64,000 nt of DNA, taken from the NCBI GenBank assembly GCA_907165065.1, contig OU015534.1:12159686-12223685 (forward strand). The letters run 5' to 3'. The notes beneath the pieces are model-generated. The model saw only the letters and a list, made by a program, of their open reading frames with translations, was not told the DNA's origin and searched no databases. How positions within the stretch are numbered: position 1 is the stretch's first letter; every line of letters begins with the position of its first letter. This DNA is from Caprimulgus europaeus (lineage: Eukaryota > Chordata > Aves > Caprimulgiformes > Caprimulgidae). Both the position numbers and the translations under genes were made by a program. This document shows, in pieces, positions 12,851 through 25,225 of the stretch.

Positions 12851-13429
12851 CTTGCTCAACAGGCATGGTCCGGGACTGGATGCTGGGGCTGAGCGGCCCA
12901 ACCCCCTTATTGGTGCGGGCCCTCACTTTGATGTCGTAAGTGGTATCGGGCTTCAAATTAATCAGAGTGATACTTGTGTCCTTGGTGATGTTAACCAGGT
13001 CCTGCTGGCTATTTATGTCCCTGTATACCACTGTGTAGTTGACGATCTTGCCGTTTCTTTCTGCCAAGACCGGTGGGTCCCATGCAACTTCTGTAGTGGA
13101 AGTAGTGAGACCCACCACACGCAGGTTCTGTGGGAAGCCACTTGGCACGTCTTCCGCAGTAGTGATCTCCTTCTCAAACTCTTCTCCTGGGCCAGCTCTG
13201 TTCTTGGCAGACAACTTGAAGAGGTACGTGGCCCCCTTATGCAGGTTGGTCACAGTATAGTGATGATCTCTCTTCCCGAAGTCTATCGTGTTCATCTTTT
13301 CCTCATCAAGACGTCTGTACTGCAGCCGGTAACCCAGCAGCTCCCCTACCATCTCCTTGGGTGGGTGCCACTGGATGAGGGCTGTGTTCATGGCTGTCGT
13401 GCTAATCATCATGGTGGGCTTCCCCGGGA
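12851..13429 (-). CDS. PTPRF: PTPRF exon: FN3-6 and FN3-7 complete
   Basis: This 579-nt exon is symmetric (phase 1-1) and encodes two whole FN3 domains. FN3-6 runs from VPGKPTMMISTTAMNTALIQ through the core tryptophan of QWHPPKE, YRLQYRRL and the tyrosine corner ATYLFKLSAKNRAG to EKEITTAED. FN3-7 runs from VPSGFPQNLRVVGLTTSTTE through AWDPPVLAERNG, YTVVYRDINSQQ and DTTYDIKVRARTNKG to QSRTMPVEQ. Possible N-glycosylation sequons are NYT and NIT in FN3-7. Acceptor GTTGCAG and donor GTAAGTG are both strong. A long reading frame on the opposite strand over the same interval is a shadow of this exon. Confidence 0.97.
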
Positions 13430-15687
13430 CTGCAACATAAAGACACAATGACCATCTATAGCCTAGGAGGAGGGGAAGGAAGGACCGCTTCTGTGCTGCT
13501 CAGTCCATGAGGATTGAGGAAAGTGGGAAAGCTCAGACAACAGGGTGAAGAGGACGACAGACAATTCACATGGATAGAGGCAGACCGACCCTAATCCAGT
13601 GGTGAGGGAAGCTGGAGCCAGCGAGCTTTTGGCTGCCATTTTCCCATGGGCTGCCAGCTAAACAGGCAATAAATCCAGCCATATCCAGCCCCCAAATTCA
13701 TCCCCTTTTACAGGAAAGGTTTAAGGTACCTCAAAGCATCATATTTATCTCAAAGAAGATCTGAATCCCGTCCTCCCAATCAGTGGTCTTCAGACAATCC
13801 AGCTAGTGCACAGCACCAGGCTACGCTGGCCCCGGTGCACTGTACCACAACAGACACACAGAAGCCCGAGTCCAGTGCCCTGATCTGTCTGGAGGCAGAC
13901 AAATTTCATCCTGAAACCTTGCAGTGTTACCATCTGCAGAGGCAGCAAGCAGAGCTGGGCGGGCTGTTTGCCATCAGAATACATTTTGGTTTAGCTGATG
14001 AGCAGATTCGTGATGTCAGTGTCGATGTGAGAGGTGAACACAAGTGTTCCACAGGATTTTTGCTTATGCTGCACAAGTCAAGGGGTGTTGCTGTCACTGG
14101 TTAGGAACTGATGGCTTTAAATTGATGGTTTAATACCTTGATCTCCTTCAGTTAAAAAAAGGCTGCGTCTCCACATCAGCTCAGATTTGTAAACAAATCA
14201 ACTGATAGGGAAGATACTCAGAATCAAAGGCATGGGGCCATTGATATGAAAACGAAAATGGGACTGTAGCCAAACCTAGTTAAATATCCTCGCAGAGCTC
14301 TGAAATGTATAAACCCCTGGATGAGCACAAGAGAAAAACGTATTTGACAGAATTATGCCCCGATTTTGCCATCAGAGGGCGATACCAACACTCCCCTTTG
14401 AGGTCAAGCCTGCAGATGAGTCTGTACAAAGGCAGCTCTGGGGGTGGTTTTGTAGGTATTTAAGACATACAATTACATTTCCACTGCCAGTGCCATCCTC
14501 CTCGCACTCATAACACGATGTCTAAAAGCAGTTAGTATTAAGGGATACATTATTTTCAAAGCCGATTCCAAATATTAACTTTAAATGCGCATCATAACAT
14601 GGGAAGATCCATTGTGGTTTACAGTGCAACACTGGGGTGTTTAGGAAGCTTTTCCTGTTTATAGGACAGCTGTAGCAATTTGATGAACAGAGCATACAAC
14701 ATGGCGAGGCACAAGAGAGACAGCATTTGAGACTGTGACAGTGGAAACTACCTCTGGAGCTCCCCATATGCAGCGCAGAGGAGATGGCAAGCTGTTCCTT
14801 GTTTAAAAGCACCAGGAGCAAACGCTCTCAGTTTGCACAGGCTGCCTTCCCATAATAACAAGTGGTAAATACTGTTCCCGTGGCTGGTGTGAGGAAGCAG
14901 CAGGATTACCAGTTGTAGGACAGGTCTAGTGAGTGGAAATCGAGGACAAGACAATCAACTAGTTGGTGCCACTGCCAAAGGCAAGCTTGACCGCATCCGG
15001 AGGAAAGCACCTGATGAACTCCTGGGTGCCCCTGCTCCAGGCCGAGGCTCCTGTGTTGCACTAGGCACAGGGTACGAGTCTCTACTGAGATAGCAGAATC
15101 GAACTGGCTGGGATCACCAGGACCTAGAAGTTGTGTCCGCAGCACTCCTAGGGCAGGATTTGTTGCATTCCAGATTTTACCACAGCTCTAGGAGCAGCTG
15201 GGCTCAGCTATGGAAGCCTGGGGAGGCAGCAGTAGCAATGGCCAGGGTGGGGAGCCGAGAAGCACCTCTGAGGAGCCCTCTGTGCCAGGGGCCATCCCAG
15301 GCAGCACTGCAGTCACCGAAGGAAGCAAGAAATGGCACTTGCCTACGGGAACAGGCCATGACTCCAAAGATGAGGGAGGGCCTGGACTTTCAGGCTTCCT
15401 CTTCCCAGGTCTCTGGACTATGAAGATGAGCTCAGACCCTTGAGTTTCACTGCTCTCTCACGGGCCCTGGCAGTGTCTGTCCATCTGTTTGCTGGACTTT
15501 GCTCAGGTGATCCAGTGGCAAAGCCTGTAAGTAAGGGCTGGAGATCACAAGAGTGTGTGTACCTCTGCAGCATCTCCAGCCCTCTTGCTTCCTCCGGTAC
15601 ACGTGCCTTGGCCATACTCCCCATGCACCTCTTGGGAGGTTTTACTACCACCCCTACAAGGCGGCAGTACCTGCTGCCCACACTCAC
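13430..15687 (-). other. PTPRF: PTPRF intron, 2,258 nt
   Basis: GT-AG intron between FN3-5 and FN3-6. I see no repeat, RNA gene or extra exon in it. Confidence 0.85.
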
Positions 15688-15805
15688 CTGCCCCTGTGGT
15701 GGTGATGACTTTTGGCTTGCTGCGGGCACCATCTCCTTTGGTGGTGTAGGCAGCGACTGTGACGGAGTAGGTGGTTTCTGGCAGCAGGCCTCCAATGACT
15801 GTCTC
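15688..15805 (-). CDS. PTPRF: PTPRF exon: second half of FN3-5
   Basis: The exon is 118 nt (39 codons plus one base), phase 0-1, with acceptor GCTCCCAG and donor GTGAGTG. It encodes [33 protein letters not shown] and ITTTGA, the tyrosine-corner half of FN3-5. The [20 protein letters not shown] segment is a hallmark of the LAR family, shared by all three type IIa receptors. It follows the 27-nt microexon when that is included, and could also join directly to the 24711-24904 exon because both junctions are phase 0. Confidence 0.95.
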
Positions 15806-18054
15806 CTGGGAGCACATCCACGAGGCAGAGGAGAGGCAAACAAGAAGAGCAAATACTTGTTACTGGAGTGAGCACAGAGAAGGCACTGGGGTCAGCGTCT
15901 TCAACAGCAACACACCGACACGCTCACTAGCTCACACTCATGCTCAAGCACACACGTCTCGCACAGAGCCAGCAAACAACAATCGCTGCCACTCCAGCAC
16001 TCCCCTGGCTAATTCCAACCCCTGCCTCTGACACTGAGCCTTTCCAGGGACCCACCAGCAACCTGTCTCTGGAGATCTGCTCCAGAGATGGTCCCGCATG
16101 AAGCCAGAACCACCCTGCCACAGCAAGCCTGAGAGTATGAGGATGGTGGAGCTGTGAACCAGAGCAAAAGCCAGTTCAGTTGGCTGCAGAAACCTCTTGG
16201 GGGTTAATTTGGGGATTTTTAAAGTTGTCTCTTGCAGCAGAGCTGTGGGGAGCACAGAGAGGCGAGGCAGGGGCGGGGAGCCCCAGGCAGGGAGCACCTG
16301 CAGTGCTACAGCATCGTGTTCACCCTCCCTGCCAGGCATGGCATTGTAAGGATGGGATGGGGTCAGCACAAGGCGTTGGCAAGACCTGGAGGGAAAACCC
16401 TGCGCCATGGGAGGTCTGGGAGGAGGGCGGACTCGGCAGGGTGCTAGCACCCTTGTGTGCTCTGGCTTCCTCTGGGCAGGAGGAGGGCATGGCTCCGCAC
16501 TTCAATTTGAGATCAAAGAGGGAAGCACCACTCCTCCCTCCTGGCCTCCAGCGGCAACATGACTTATGCCAAGCCTGGCTGGCCAGGCCTGCAACGAGCA
16601 AGCACAGCAAGCTCAGCAGCTCCCGGCAGCTCTCTGCGAGCTCAGGGCAGCCACCCCTGAACTGTGTTCATCTGTGGATGCTGTGAAAGGGACCAGGGCC
16701 ATTAGCACTAATAATCCATCTGGTCAAGGAGCAAGAGACAACCAGGCTGGAGAAGGGAAGCTTTTGGAAAGGAGGCAGAGGCTCCAGGTTGGTTATTTAT
16801 CCTTTCAGACAAGGAGAAGGGCAGAGATGGAGAGTGTTAAGCTTGAGTCACTGGGGACATGCAGCATGGACACTGTTAGAGGCTGCTCCAGGGGTCTGAT
16901 CTCTTCCCAGGGGATCCCTGTCAGCTTGAGGGGTACGAGGGGCACCTGTGGTTGCTCTCAGAGCACAGCCAGTCTCCCAGCACTCACTCATGCAAACACC
17001 CACACTATTGCACCTGATGATTTCCAGTCAGTGCTGCTGGTTCAGGCTACCTGCCCAGGCTTACTCATCAAAATCACCGTGTTACCATTGCAGAACCAGC
17101 CAGCCCAGAGAAAAATCAACAAGCACCAACAAGAACCCCGCCAAAATCACCGTGTGAACCAGAGTCCGATCCCAACTCCGCCCCTGCAGCAGATCGTGTG
17201 TGCGGGTGAGTGGACGCGCAGTCCAATCGGTGCCAATGGGCCCGCAGGGGAAGCACTCACACAAAACCTGCAGACTCTGAACATCCCAAGAGAATTCACT
17301 CCTCCCAAATCCATGCAAAGAGAAATTCTCACGCAAAAGCATGCCACTGGGAGCAAAGCAAGCAAGCTGAAAGGAGGGGAGAGAGAGACAAGGAATGGAT
17401 GAAAGAAGGTCTGATTGCATAATGTAAACACAACGCTGTCATGACAAAGCCACTCTGAGCGAGAATCCTCTGTATAAAGCAGGAGGAGAAATGCATCGTG
17501 CTGGGGAAGCTCACAGTAGGGCACGTAATTGAATTGCTGACTCTAAAAAGGTTATTTTCTAGTTTGTTCCTCCAAATTTATATTTCAAAATTATGTGGGA
17601 AAAATTGGATTTAACTGTTTAAATGTGATTGTTTTCTTATTACTATCTGTGTTTCAGCCAAAGGTCACGGTTGAGAGTGTAGGTTATTTTTCATTACTAC
17701 GATCAATGTGGTTTAAAGATTATATATCTAATTTCACTGTGTAACTCGGTGGGCCAACTACTGCAGAAAGTAGGATGCACCTCCTGAGTCGATCACTTGA
17801 GCCTGCCTAAAACTGCACTGCAACAAGCTGAAAATACAGATTATAGGAAATGTCAATTGCTTTTCTGCATTTAGTAGCAATCTAAATGCCAATTTTCTCT
17901 GTATTTGCTGCTTGTGGAAGGTTTCACAATGTAACTCTCCAGCCTCATTAAGGGAGTGAAAGGGATGTTTTGACAGCGCTGTGTCTACAAAATTCACAAA
18001 TCGATTTACCAAACCCCTCTTTTCCAACCTGGAATACACACAAGTGGTACTTAC
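15806..18054 (-). other. PTPRF: PTPRF intron downstream of the microexon, 2,249 nt
   Basis: GT-AG intron. It includes a frame of 278 codons on the opposite strand (16566-17402) with no recognisable domain. The portion next to the microexon, 17520-17760, is markedly AT-rich compared with the GC-rich sequence at 16200-17000 and could be a conserved regulatory stretch. Confidence 0.85.
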
Positions 18055-18081
18055 ATGGTCGACGGAGTCCTCAGTTCTCCA
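18055..18081 (-). CDS. PTPRF: PTPRF microexon in FN3-5 (LASE-c / meC type), 27 nt
   Basis: This microexon encodes nine residues, WRTEDSVDH, in phase 0-0. Upstream the frame ends ...MLSEAQ and downstream it resumes ETVIGG, so inclusion gives AQWRTEDSVDHETVIGG and skipping gives AQETVIGG, both in frame. Human LAR, from memory, has WRPEESEDY at this point. LAR is known to carry a 27-nt alternatively spliced element (LASE-c, also called meC) in FN3-5 that is regulated between neural and other tissues. The donor is GTAAGTAC, and the acceptor CCCCGTCAG is preceded by a 23-nt pure pyrimidine tract. It is far too short for ORF-based gene finding and sits alone between introns of 2.2 and 6.6 kb. Confidence 0.93.
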
Positions 18082-18121
18082 CTGACGGGGTAGAAAGGAA
18101 GGAGGAGAGAAAAATGGAGAC
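18082..18121 (-). promoter_or_regulatory. 3' splice site and polypyrimidine tract of the microexon
   Basis: On the minus strand this stretch reads as an uninterrupted run of 23 pyrimidines (complement of 18092-18114), then ACCCCGTCAG at the exon edge. Long pyrimidine tracts next to microexons are typical of exons controlled by PTB-type repressors and neural splicing activators. No TGC motif of the kind used by SRRM4 lies in the last bases before the AG. Regulation itself is inferred. Confidence 0.6.
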
Positions 18122-21100
18122 ACAGAATTTTAAGGGGCAACGTGTAGGAAAGGGATGACGACGATGACAACAGCAGGGGTTAGCAGGACTGGGGTGGGGG
18201 GATTACAACACTTATACACAGCGGGTCGCTTGGCACAGGCTGTGCCAAGGAAGAAATGGCATAGAGCAATTTTCTACATGCCGCTAGCCTGTGCAGTAGG
18301 TCTGAGATCATTCACACAAACAGGGGCAAGGAGCTTCCTTCTCATACGGATGGAGAGGTCACCACTTCCTAACTTTGCAGTTCTTTCCCCTTCTGGCTTT
18401 GTTTGTACTTCTCTGCCTCTTCCACGAACTGGAGCAAGAAGGGACAGCTTGTATCAACACGGCTCTGGGGCTGACTGCTGCCCCACAAGTCACTCACAAC
18501 AGTTTTGTTTCTGACCTAGTGATGCTCCAGCCATCATCTCTTGTTGAGAACCAAAGACTTCAACACACAAAACTCAGAGGGCACCCTCTGCAGGAAATCA
18601 CCAATGCAACATTTACAGAGCTCCTCTTTCCTGTATCATTTGCAAGAAAATGCTCTGGGGACCTCAGAAAACCAAGAAGTGCTGTCTCTTGTAAACAGTG
18701 CAAAAGAGGCTGAGATCTTACAGAGAGCTCCACACTAAGCTGCTTCTCTCCAATGGCGCTGTATGGCTTGGGAGCGAGACTCAAACTGGCACATGTACTG
18801 AGGAAACAGCTTCTCGCTCCCAATTACACAACACCAAACGGCAAACACTCACTTGGTAGAGCAGCCCTGCAGGTAAGACTTCTACACAAACCATTTCCCA
18901 GCAAAAGCTCACGTGGATTCCCAGCCATGGCAGCTCAACTGGGGCTCTGAAGCGGCAACACGCAGGTTTCTGGCTGGATTTGGGGTTCTAAGGCATCAAA
19001 GCTGCACTGGGGTGGCGAGACTTAGCAGACCCTGGCTGCTGCCACGCATGCCTGTAGCACTGCTCTTTGTGGTTGATTCACCAAAAGAAGGTTTGCAGAG
19101 ATCACAGCGAACTCTCCCAGCCAAGGTGATGAGTTACATCTCAGGTTACTAAATCTGCCTGGAGGAAGCACCGGTCAATGGGTTCAAGCACAGAGATGAA
19201 AGTGGAAGATAGGTATTATTGCCCCTGACTCACAGTCTGAGCCTTGCCAAGCCTTGCTTCTGAGGCTGAGCTGCCAGCTGTGAAATGGCGCTCAGAGACT
19301 GACTTCCTCAGGACACCGGGAAGCACCGCTAATGCTGCTCAAGCACTCGGGAACCCGCAAGTGTGGCAGAAGTACTAAATCGCATTAAAGCTACAAGTTG
19401 CTTTTTGTACTCAGGCTATTTGAGGTGGCTTTCACAGGCTGCAGCCTATCAGCATGGCAGAGTACTCTCCTCAGCAGTAAAACACATGGCATATCTTCAA
19501 AATATTTGTTATGTTATTCTTTAAATTCACAAAAAAACCCACTTATTGGAGAAATGTGCCTCTACGATTTCATTATAGTTCACTTATTTGAATGCCACGA
19601 GACTGACTGCAGTAGAATTATCCCCTAAACCAGGTTAAAATTTAATTTCAGCAAAGAGGTCAAGTTGTCCCTAAAGATATCCTATAAAGCCAAGGCCCTC
19701 ACTAAGTATGATGCTCGCTGAAGACCCTCTTTCCACATACATCTTGGTGTTATTTCCAGTGTTGCATGCTTAGCTCAACTCAGGTCACTGCTGTTGACGT
19801 CCTACCTGCACCAGACAGCCCACACCATGGTCAACAGCCACACACTCTGCCCTGCTGATCTAAAATCTGGCAAAAGTCTTGCTACAGGAAGGATATGAGG
19901 CCTGGTAGCTCTTTCTCCTAGAAATACACTTCTGCTCCAACACCATGTTGCTGGTGGATGAGGGCCATGTGGATGGTAACACCCCAACCTGCCTCCAGGT
20001 AGCTGCAGGAGCAGAAGGTGACACCCCACTGCAATGAACAGTGGAGCAGACCCAGGCTCGGGAGGCTACTGCATCTCACAGCCTCCCACACCACTGGAGG
20101 GACTTTATTACCCACCAGGAGTTTGGAACAAGCATTTAATGACCAAACTCTGTTTGCTCTTATGTTTCAGTGGACTTTAATCTTGCACCAGATCAGAGTG
20201 CAAAGGAATGCCTTGAGATCTGTGCTGAAGGAGTAGCAGTGAAAAGCCTGGTATGAATTCAGTTTCATTATAAAAATATCATCTGCACATCAAAACATTT
20301 CCTTCCTTAAACTACCTCAATTGCTTCTTAACTGTTTAAGGCTGGTCAGTAAGACAAATTGATCTGAAAAGCCCAGGAGCTGTCATAAAAAGAACTCAGA
20401 CAGTGCTGCGTGCATGAGGCAGGATGGCTCAGGGAAGTGCTAAAGCTAACAGTGTGTATTTATGGCAGCTGCAATGCCTTAACGTTTCATTTTACACTTC
20501 AACACCGCACAGCGCAGTCATGTCTCACCAGGGAGCGGCTGCTTTCCTTGACCACGGCTCTTGCAAAAGACAGACTCAAGCCCCAGCTATGGGAAGTGGA
20601 TATCGCTGTTTTCCTGCAGATCCTTCTCTCTGCTTCAGTAACTGTGGTGCAACAGTAAACTCCAGATGTAAACTCAAGTGCTCAGCTTGTGGGATGTGGA
20701 GGGGTCTGAGGGCTCCAGAACTTCACCTTTGTCCACTATTGAAATCCCTCTTAGATGGTGCCTCTCAGTTTTGTTGCACTTACAACGCAGAGTACATCTC
20801 ACCTCCATGCCAGACTCTTACCTTGACGAGTACACATGCATGAGGAGTTGTTCCAAGTAGATTCAGATAAAGATCCTCGACTATCACCCAGTGAAAGAGG
20901 GAGGCTGTAAATTCCTCTGTGTTATGCCTGGAGTGGGCACTGCCCAAGAAGAATAAGAGCCTCTGCTTCCCCTTTCTCCTTTGATCTCAATCCAACAGCT
21001 TGAAGTACTTGCCGTTACTTCCTCCTGCTTTTCTGGAGCAAGCTGGTGGGACGTGCACTCGGTTTGCATGCTGGATGGAGAAGTGCCACCTGCGAAGACC

Positions 21101-24100
21101 ACACAATCTTCCTGTGAGCCTGCAGCCCTTCTTGTGGGCAGCACACCTTTCCCCTGCCATGACTCTGTTTGCAGAGCAGGAAGAGGAGGTGGCAGGAGTT
21201 TCTCCTCCACAAATCCTCATCTCCTTGTACCTGGCTGTACCCAGCCAGCTCCCAGCAGCAGAAGCAAAGCTCTCTGGCAGGCTGGATCTGCAGAGGGCTG
21301 TAAGCAGCAAGGCTAATGTGCATGCCACATCCCCAGAGCGACGCAGGCAGCAGGTCCCTGGCAAATATGCTTCACAGTTGAGGGCAGGAGCAGTTGTTGA
21401 GGCTACATTGCAGCATAGGGAGAAAGTCCCCCCTCAAGATGTTCCAGTCTGGGCTGAGGAGCAGGATAAAATGGATCAACAGCTAGATTTGCACAGGGTC
21501 TAGCTGCTTGTCTTGGAAAGAGCAAACAAGAGTCACACTTGCATGGGAACCTAAAGGGGAAGGCCTGTCCTCCCCTAGCCCTGCTGCCTCCTTTGTGCCC
21601 GGTGCTCCAGACTTAGCATTGCTGCCTGGCGCTGCTCAGTACTGAGCTTCACGGGGCACGTGAGGCTGGTACCTGGGGAGGGATGGAAGGGATCAGGCCT
21701 ACTGCTCCTCCTGACATGCTGCAGCTGCCCTGGGATTGGAGACCAGGGAAAGCAGGTGGGCCCCTGCCCTTCCCTGAAGAACGTAATGCTTGTGCCCCAT
21801 GGCCCCGTTATCCTCTGCTCCCTTAGGCTGATGAGAACTCGTATGAGTGCAGGGGTGCAGCTTAGACCCTGCATTGGTGCCTCTGCTCCTTTCAAAGCTG
21901 CTCTCTCGGTGCTTGGATGTGTTGTGCACAAGACCCAGGGCATAGAGATGAATCTTCTGCTATCGCCCACCACAGGACCTGGCCAAGTCACAATGGGCAG
22001 GGCCTGTGCAGGAGGTGGTGTGGGTATCTGACCCAGCTCTGCAGTGATACACACACTCTCCCTGGGCACTCCTCCACAGGGCATGGCGGCATTTGCTTGT
22101 CCATCAGTCTGTCATGAGGAGGTGAGAGCTCAGACCGGAAGGCACAGAGAAGTCTGATGGAGGTCATCAGTCACAGAAGCAGTCAGAGAGGGGAGGGAGA
22201 GGCCTCAACTCCATTGCAGGACCTTCCTAACAACTGATTACTCTCCCTAGGCAGGAGGCTGTAAAATAAAATGTGATCTCTCCAGCACCAGGGCCTCCAT
22301 TTCTCTGCTGATGTTTTAGTCCTTTCTGCTCAAATGGTTTTGAAAACTCAGAATCTATATTATCTGCATAGCTAACATCTCCATTACCTTTCATCTTCGT
22401 TTACTCTCTCTATATTTCTCATCTTCAATCAGGAAAAACCATGAGTCAGCTATAATACCAGTGTCTTCATACCATCTGCAGGAAGCAGATTACATGGTAC
22501 ATACCTACTCGAGAGCAGCACGCAGCCTGGCTGGGCAGGAGGAGGGGTTCCGCCTACATGTCCAGAGCATTTCTTCTCTGACCCCAGATCTTCAATGAGT
22601 TTAATTCTCTCTTTGTGCACTCATATAAATGCTTATGAGTACTGAACTGTAGCTGTATTCTGGCCATCTTCATCTTGTGACCTTCAGGGGCAGGTGTTCC
22701 AATGAATCTTTTTGTTTTCTTCCATAGAAAATAACTCTTCTAAGACTACTCGTTGAAGTTTGATCTGGCTGTTCGCAAAGACACGCGCTGCTGTACTGAA
22801 AGATGGCAGCTCTTACAGGGTTCTTCAGCTTCTGGAGCAGATGCATTTCATCACCAGCACAGGTCACGCCTGGCTTCTCACTCTTTCGGGAAATAAAGAT
22901 CTCTTCTGCCAAGTCAGTGAAACCTCTTCCCTGCAGGGTCATCATTACTTTATCCCAAGAGTGACATGACTCTTTCAGAGTAGTCACTTCCCTGCAACTA
23001 TCTTTTCGCCTTCACTTCTATCCAAAAATTACAGTGGATGAGTTCAGCATCATATACACCAGGAAAAAAAATAAATCACAGCAATCAAGAACTTTTCCAC
23101 AGAAATTCACCAAATACTGGTAAGTGGTCTGACAGGCCAGGAAACTTCAAGCAACTTGCCTCCTTGATGCACACATTCAAAATAATGCAAAATCCAGCAC
23201 TTCTTGGAAAGTTTCTGGCTCTGGCATCCTCATTCCTGCACATTAGCATGGGGTTTCTCTCTCTGAAATGTATGAGTAAGGAGTGAAAACAGAACTGGCT
23301 GGGCAAGGATAAAATATTTGAAAACACCAACAAAAACAACATTGCCAACTTCGCCCACCTACGCTTGGGACCAACCCATTAACTCCAAACTCCAGCTGAA
23401 CAACACAGCATCAATTGTTCAAACACCACAGAAGATTATATCCTCCTGGAATAAGTAAAGGGCAGTAAGCAGCTTTTCTAGCGATTAAAATAAAGCAACA
23501 TCTGAAACATAAACAAAGTCATGCCCCTGACAACACTGCAAGGACCCTGAAAGCATTTTCTCTCTTCAAAGTTTTCCCCTTCCACATTATTACCGAGTTT
23601 TATCCTTCAGAATATGAATGGGGAGTAAAGCTGCCTCTGTGCACTGCACTCCCCACTGACAAACGTATAAATGATTCACAGCTGCGTTCAGGAGACAGAT
23701 CAATTAATCGTTGCAGCTTTCCAGTATTTATATTGGGCATCATTCAAGCAAGCCAGCTCTGAATCGATTACTCGTCGCTTCCAACAGCAGCAGATCCTGT
23801 ACTTCATTTATACGATTATCTTTGTTGAGAACAGCGTGGGTCATCCAGGACGAAGGACCCTTGCTCCAAAGAAAAGTTGTATTTCATCACAGACAGGATA
23901 CCAAAAACTTCCCTGGACCCTGGGAAAGAGGCAACTACGCACTGCTGGGCTGAGCAGAGTACGCAGCCATGGCTGCAGCACTGTGTGGGAAGAGGGCCTC
24001 AGCTCACAGCCGGTGAGGCACCCAGGAGATTGCAAAAATACGAGCAGATTGTTGTATGGGGATTGCAGAGAGCAAAGCCATTTACAGGCGATCTGGGTCT

Positions 24101-24710
24101 GCAGCTCACTTCCTCGCCCCCTCCCCCCCCAGCCTTTCCCAGACTCAGTTGGCTTCATCTATAGTTTGGTTTCAAGTGGCAATGCAAGGTCAAGTCCCTG
24201 CCTTGCAAAAGCAGGAGTGAAGGGAGGCTTTCCTGACGCAATGGAGGGCTGTCCCACCTGGCATGCTGTGCCCACCCAATGGTGCAGAGCCACCTCCAAG
24301 CCCCACATGCAGGCAGCACCCTGGTGAACTCTGCCCAGAGCAGCTTTGCCTTGAACATAGTCAGCAACACGAAAGAGGCAGACTCAAGGCTTATTTAAAA
24401 CTCTCCAATGGTTTATAACCTGACTGGCAAAACACAATTTGCTCCAGCTGGAGTCTGCACAGGACGTGGCAGGCAGAGAGAGGTACGTGTTGGAGAAGGG
24501 GTAAGAGAGGAACATTGTCCAATACATCATCTTTCCTACTGCGATCCTTTCCTGATTAAACTTTTTACCCATCTGTAAGTTTAGGGATAAACTGTTTGCT
24601 TTGCTCAGGCAGGGCTGAGTCCCACGTTCTGAAGCCACAAGAGGACCAGCCTGGCCCTCCGTGGAGAGGGAAGGTGCCATGCCCACCAGCCCATGGTCCC
24701 CACAGTGTAC
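18082..24710 (-). other. PTPRF: PTPRF intron upstream of the microexon, 6,629 nt
   Basis: GT-AG intron. Several frames of 100-220 codons near 20980-22080 and 23670-24330 show no domain, no splice-site support and no similarity to LAR. I recognise no repeat in it. Confidence 0.85.
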
Positions 24711-24904
24711 CTGTGCTTCTGACAGCATGACGTCCTTGATCACTGGCTGCCCTCGGGGCTCGTTGTTTTCCAGCTTCACATACGTGACCTGGTACCCACG
24801 GATCTGCCCGTGCTGCTTGTTGGAGATGGGCAGCTTCCAGCTCACCCGGATGGCAGTCGAATTCACAGACTCCACCTCCACCTTTCGTGGGGGGGCACTG
24901 GGCA
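24711..24904 (-). CDS. PTPRF: PTPRF exon: first half of FN3-5
   Basis: The exon is 194 nt, phase 1-0. The first two bases complete a valine, giving [20 protein letters not shown], then [33 protein letters not shown] and [10 protein letters not shown]. It holds the N-terminal strands of FN3-5 with its core tryptophan and an NST glycosylation sequon. The [10 protein letters not shown] segment is common to LAR, PTPRD and PTPRS, while [10 protein letters not shown] and VTYVKLEN are closer to LAR than to the paralogs as I recall them. Acceptor TGTTACAG; donor GTACACT, weaker than most in this gene because it departs from GTAAGT. The weak donor sits just before the microexon's intron. Confidence 0.95.
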
Positions 24905-25154
24905 CTGTAACACACACAGGACAGACAGTTAGCAGGTACCACACCATCAGTGCCAGCTACCTCTCACTCCTTTCCTACCTTCCCTTCACCTCATTGCAAG
25001 GACGGCCCTGCTGGCACAAGCTCCCTGTACCTGCCCAAGAGGTCATACTGCAGTTTTCCAGTGTGACCATATCCCCAACCCTTTCCCAGCATCCAACCAC
25101 TTTTGCTGCTCTCCGTAGGAAAGCGCACCACTGTGATATGCAGGAGCACTCCTA

Positions 25155-25225
25155 ATAGAAGTCACTATGCTGGATCAGACCCAAGGTCCATCTATCCCTC
25201 TCTTGTCACCAGCAACAGGGGGGCA
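25155..25225. repeat. Possible old amniote interspersed repeat fragment
   Basis: The segment with 'atgctggatcagacccaagg' and 'tccatctatccctctcttgtc' resembles a phrase I remember from repeats common in turtles and crocodiles (...TCAGACCAAGGTCCATCTAGCCCAGTATCCTGTC...), belonging to the CR1/L3 group. It is short and diverged, and strand and exact family are not certain. Confidence 0.45.

Noticed and set aside
12819-13451. Plus-strand open frame of 210 codons
   Set aside because: It lies exactly antisense to the FN3-6/FN3-7 exon, whose minus-strand product is a clear LAR match. The plus frame has no domain.
16566-17402. Plus-strand open frame of 278 codons, the longest in the window
   Set aside because: It lies within an intron, has low-complexity Ser/Gln/Thr-rich content, no domain, no splice context and no known protein resemblance. 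It is likely chance in GC-rich sequence.
19730-20110. Possible interspersed repeat in the 6.6-kb intron
   Set aside because: No phrase matched CR1, MIR or an LTR family that I know; left as unique intron.
21000-22084. Several frames of 100-170 codons on both strands
   Set aside because: GC-rich intron with overlapping frames on both strands, none with a domain or conserved motif.
23671-24327. Plus-strand open frame of 218 codons
   Set aside because: No recognisable domain or splice-supported neighbours. It lies in an intron of PTPRF.
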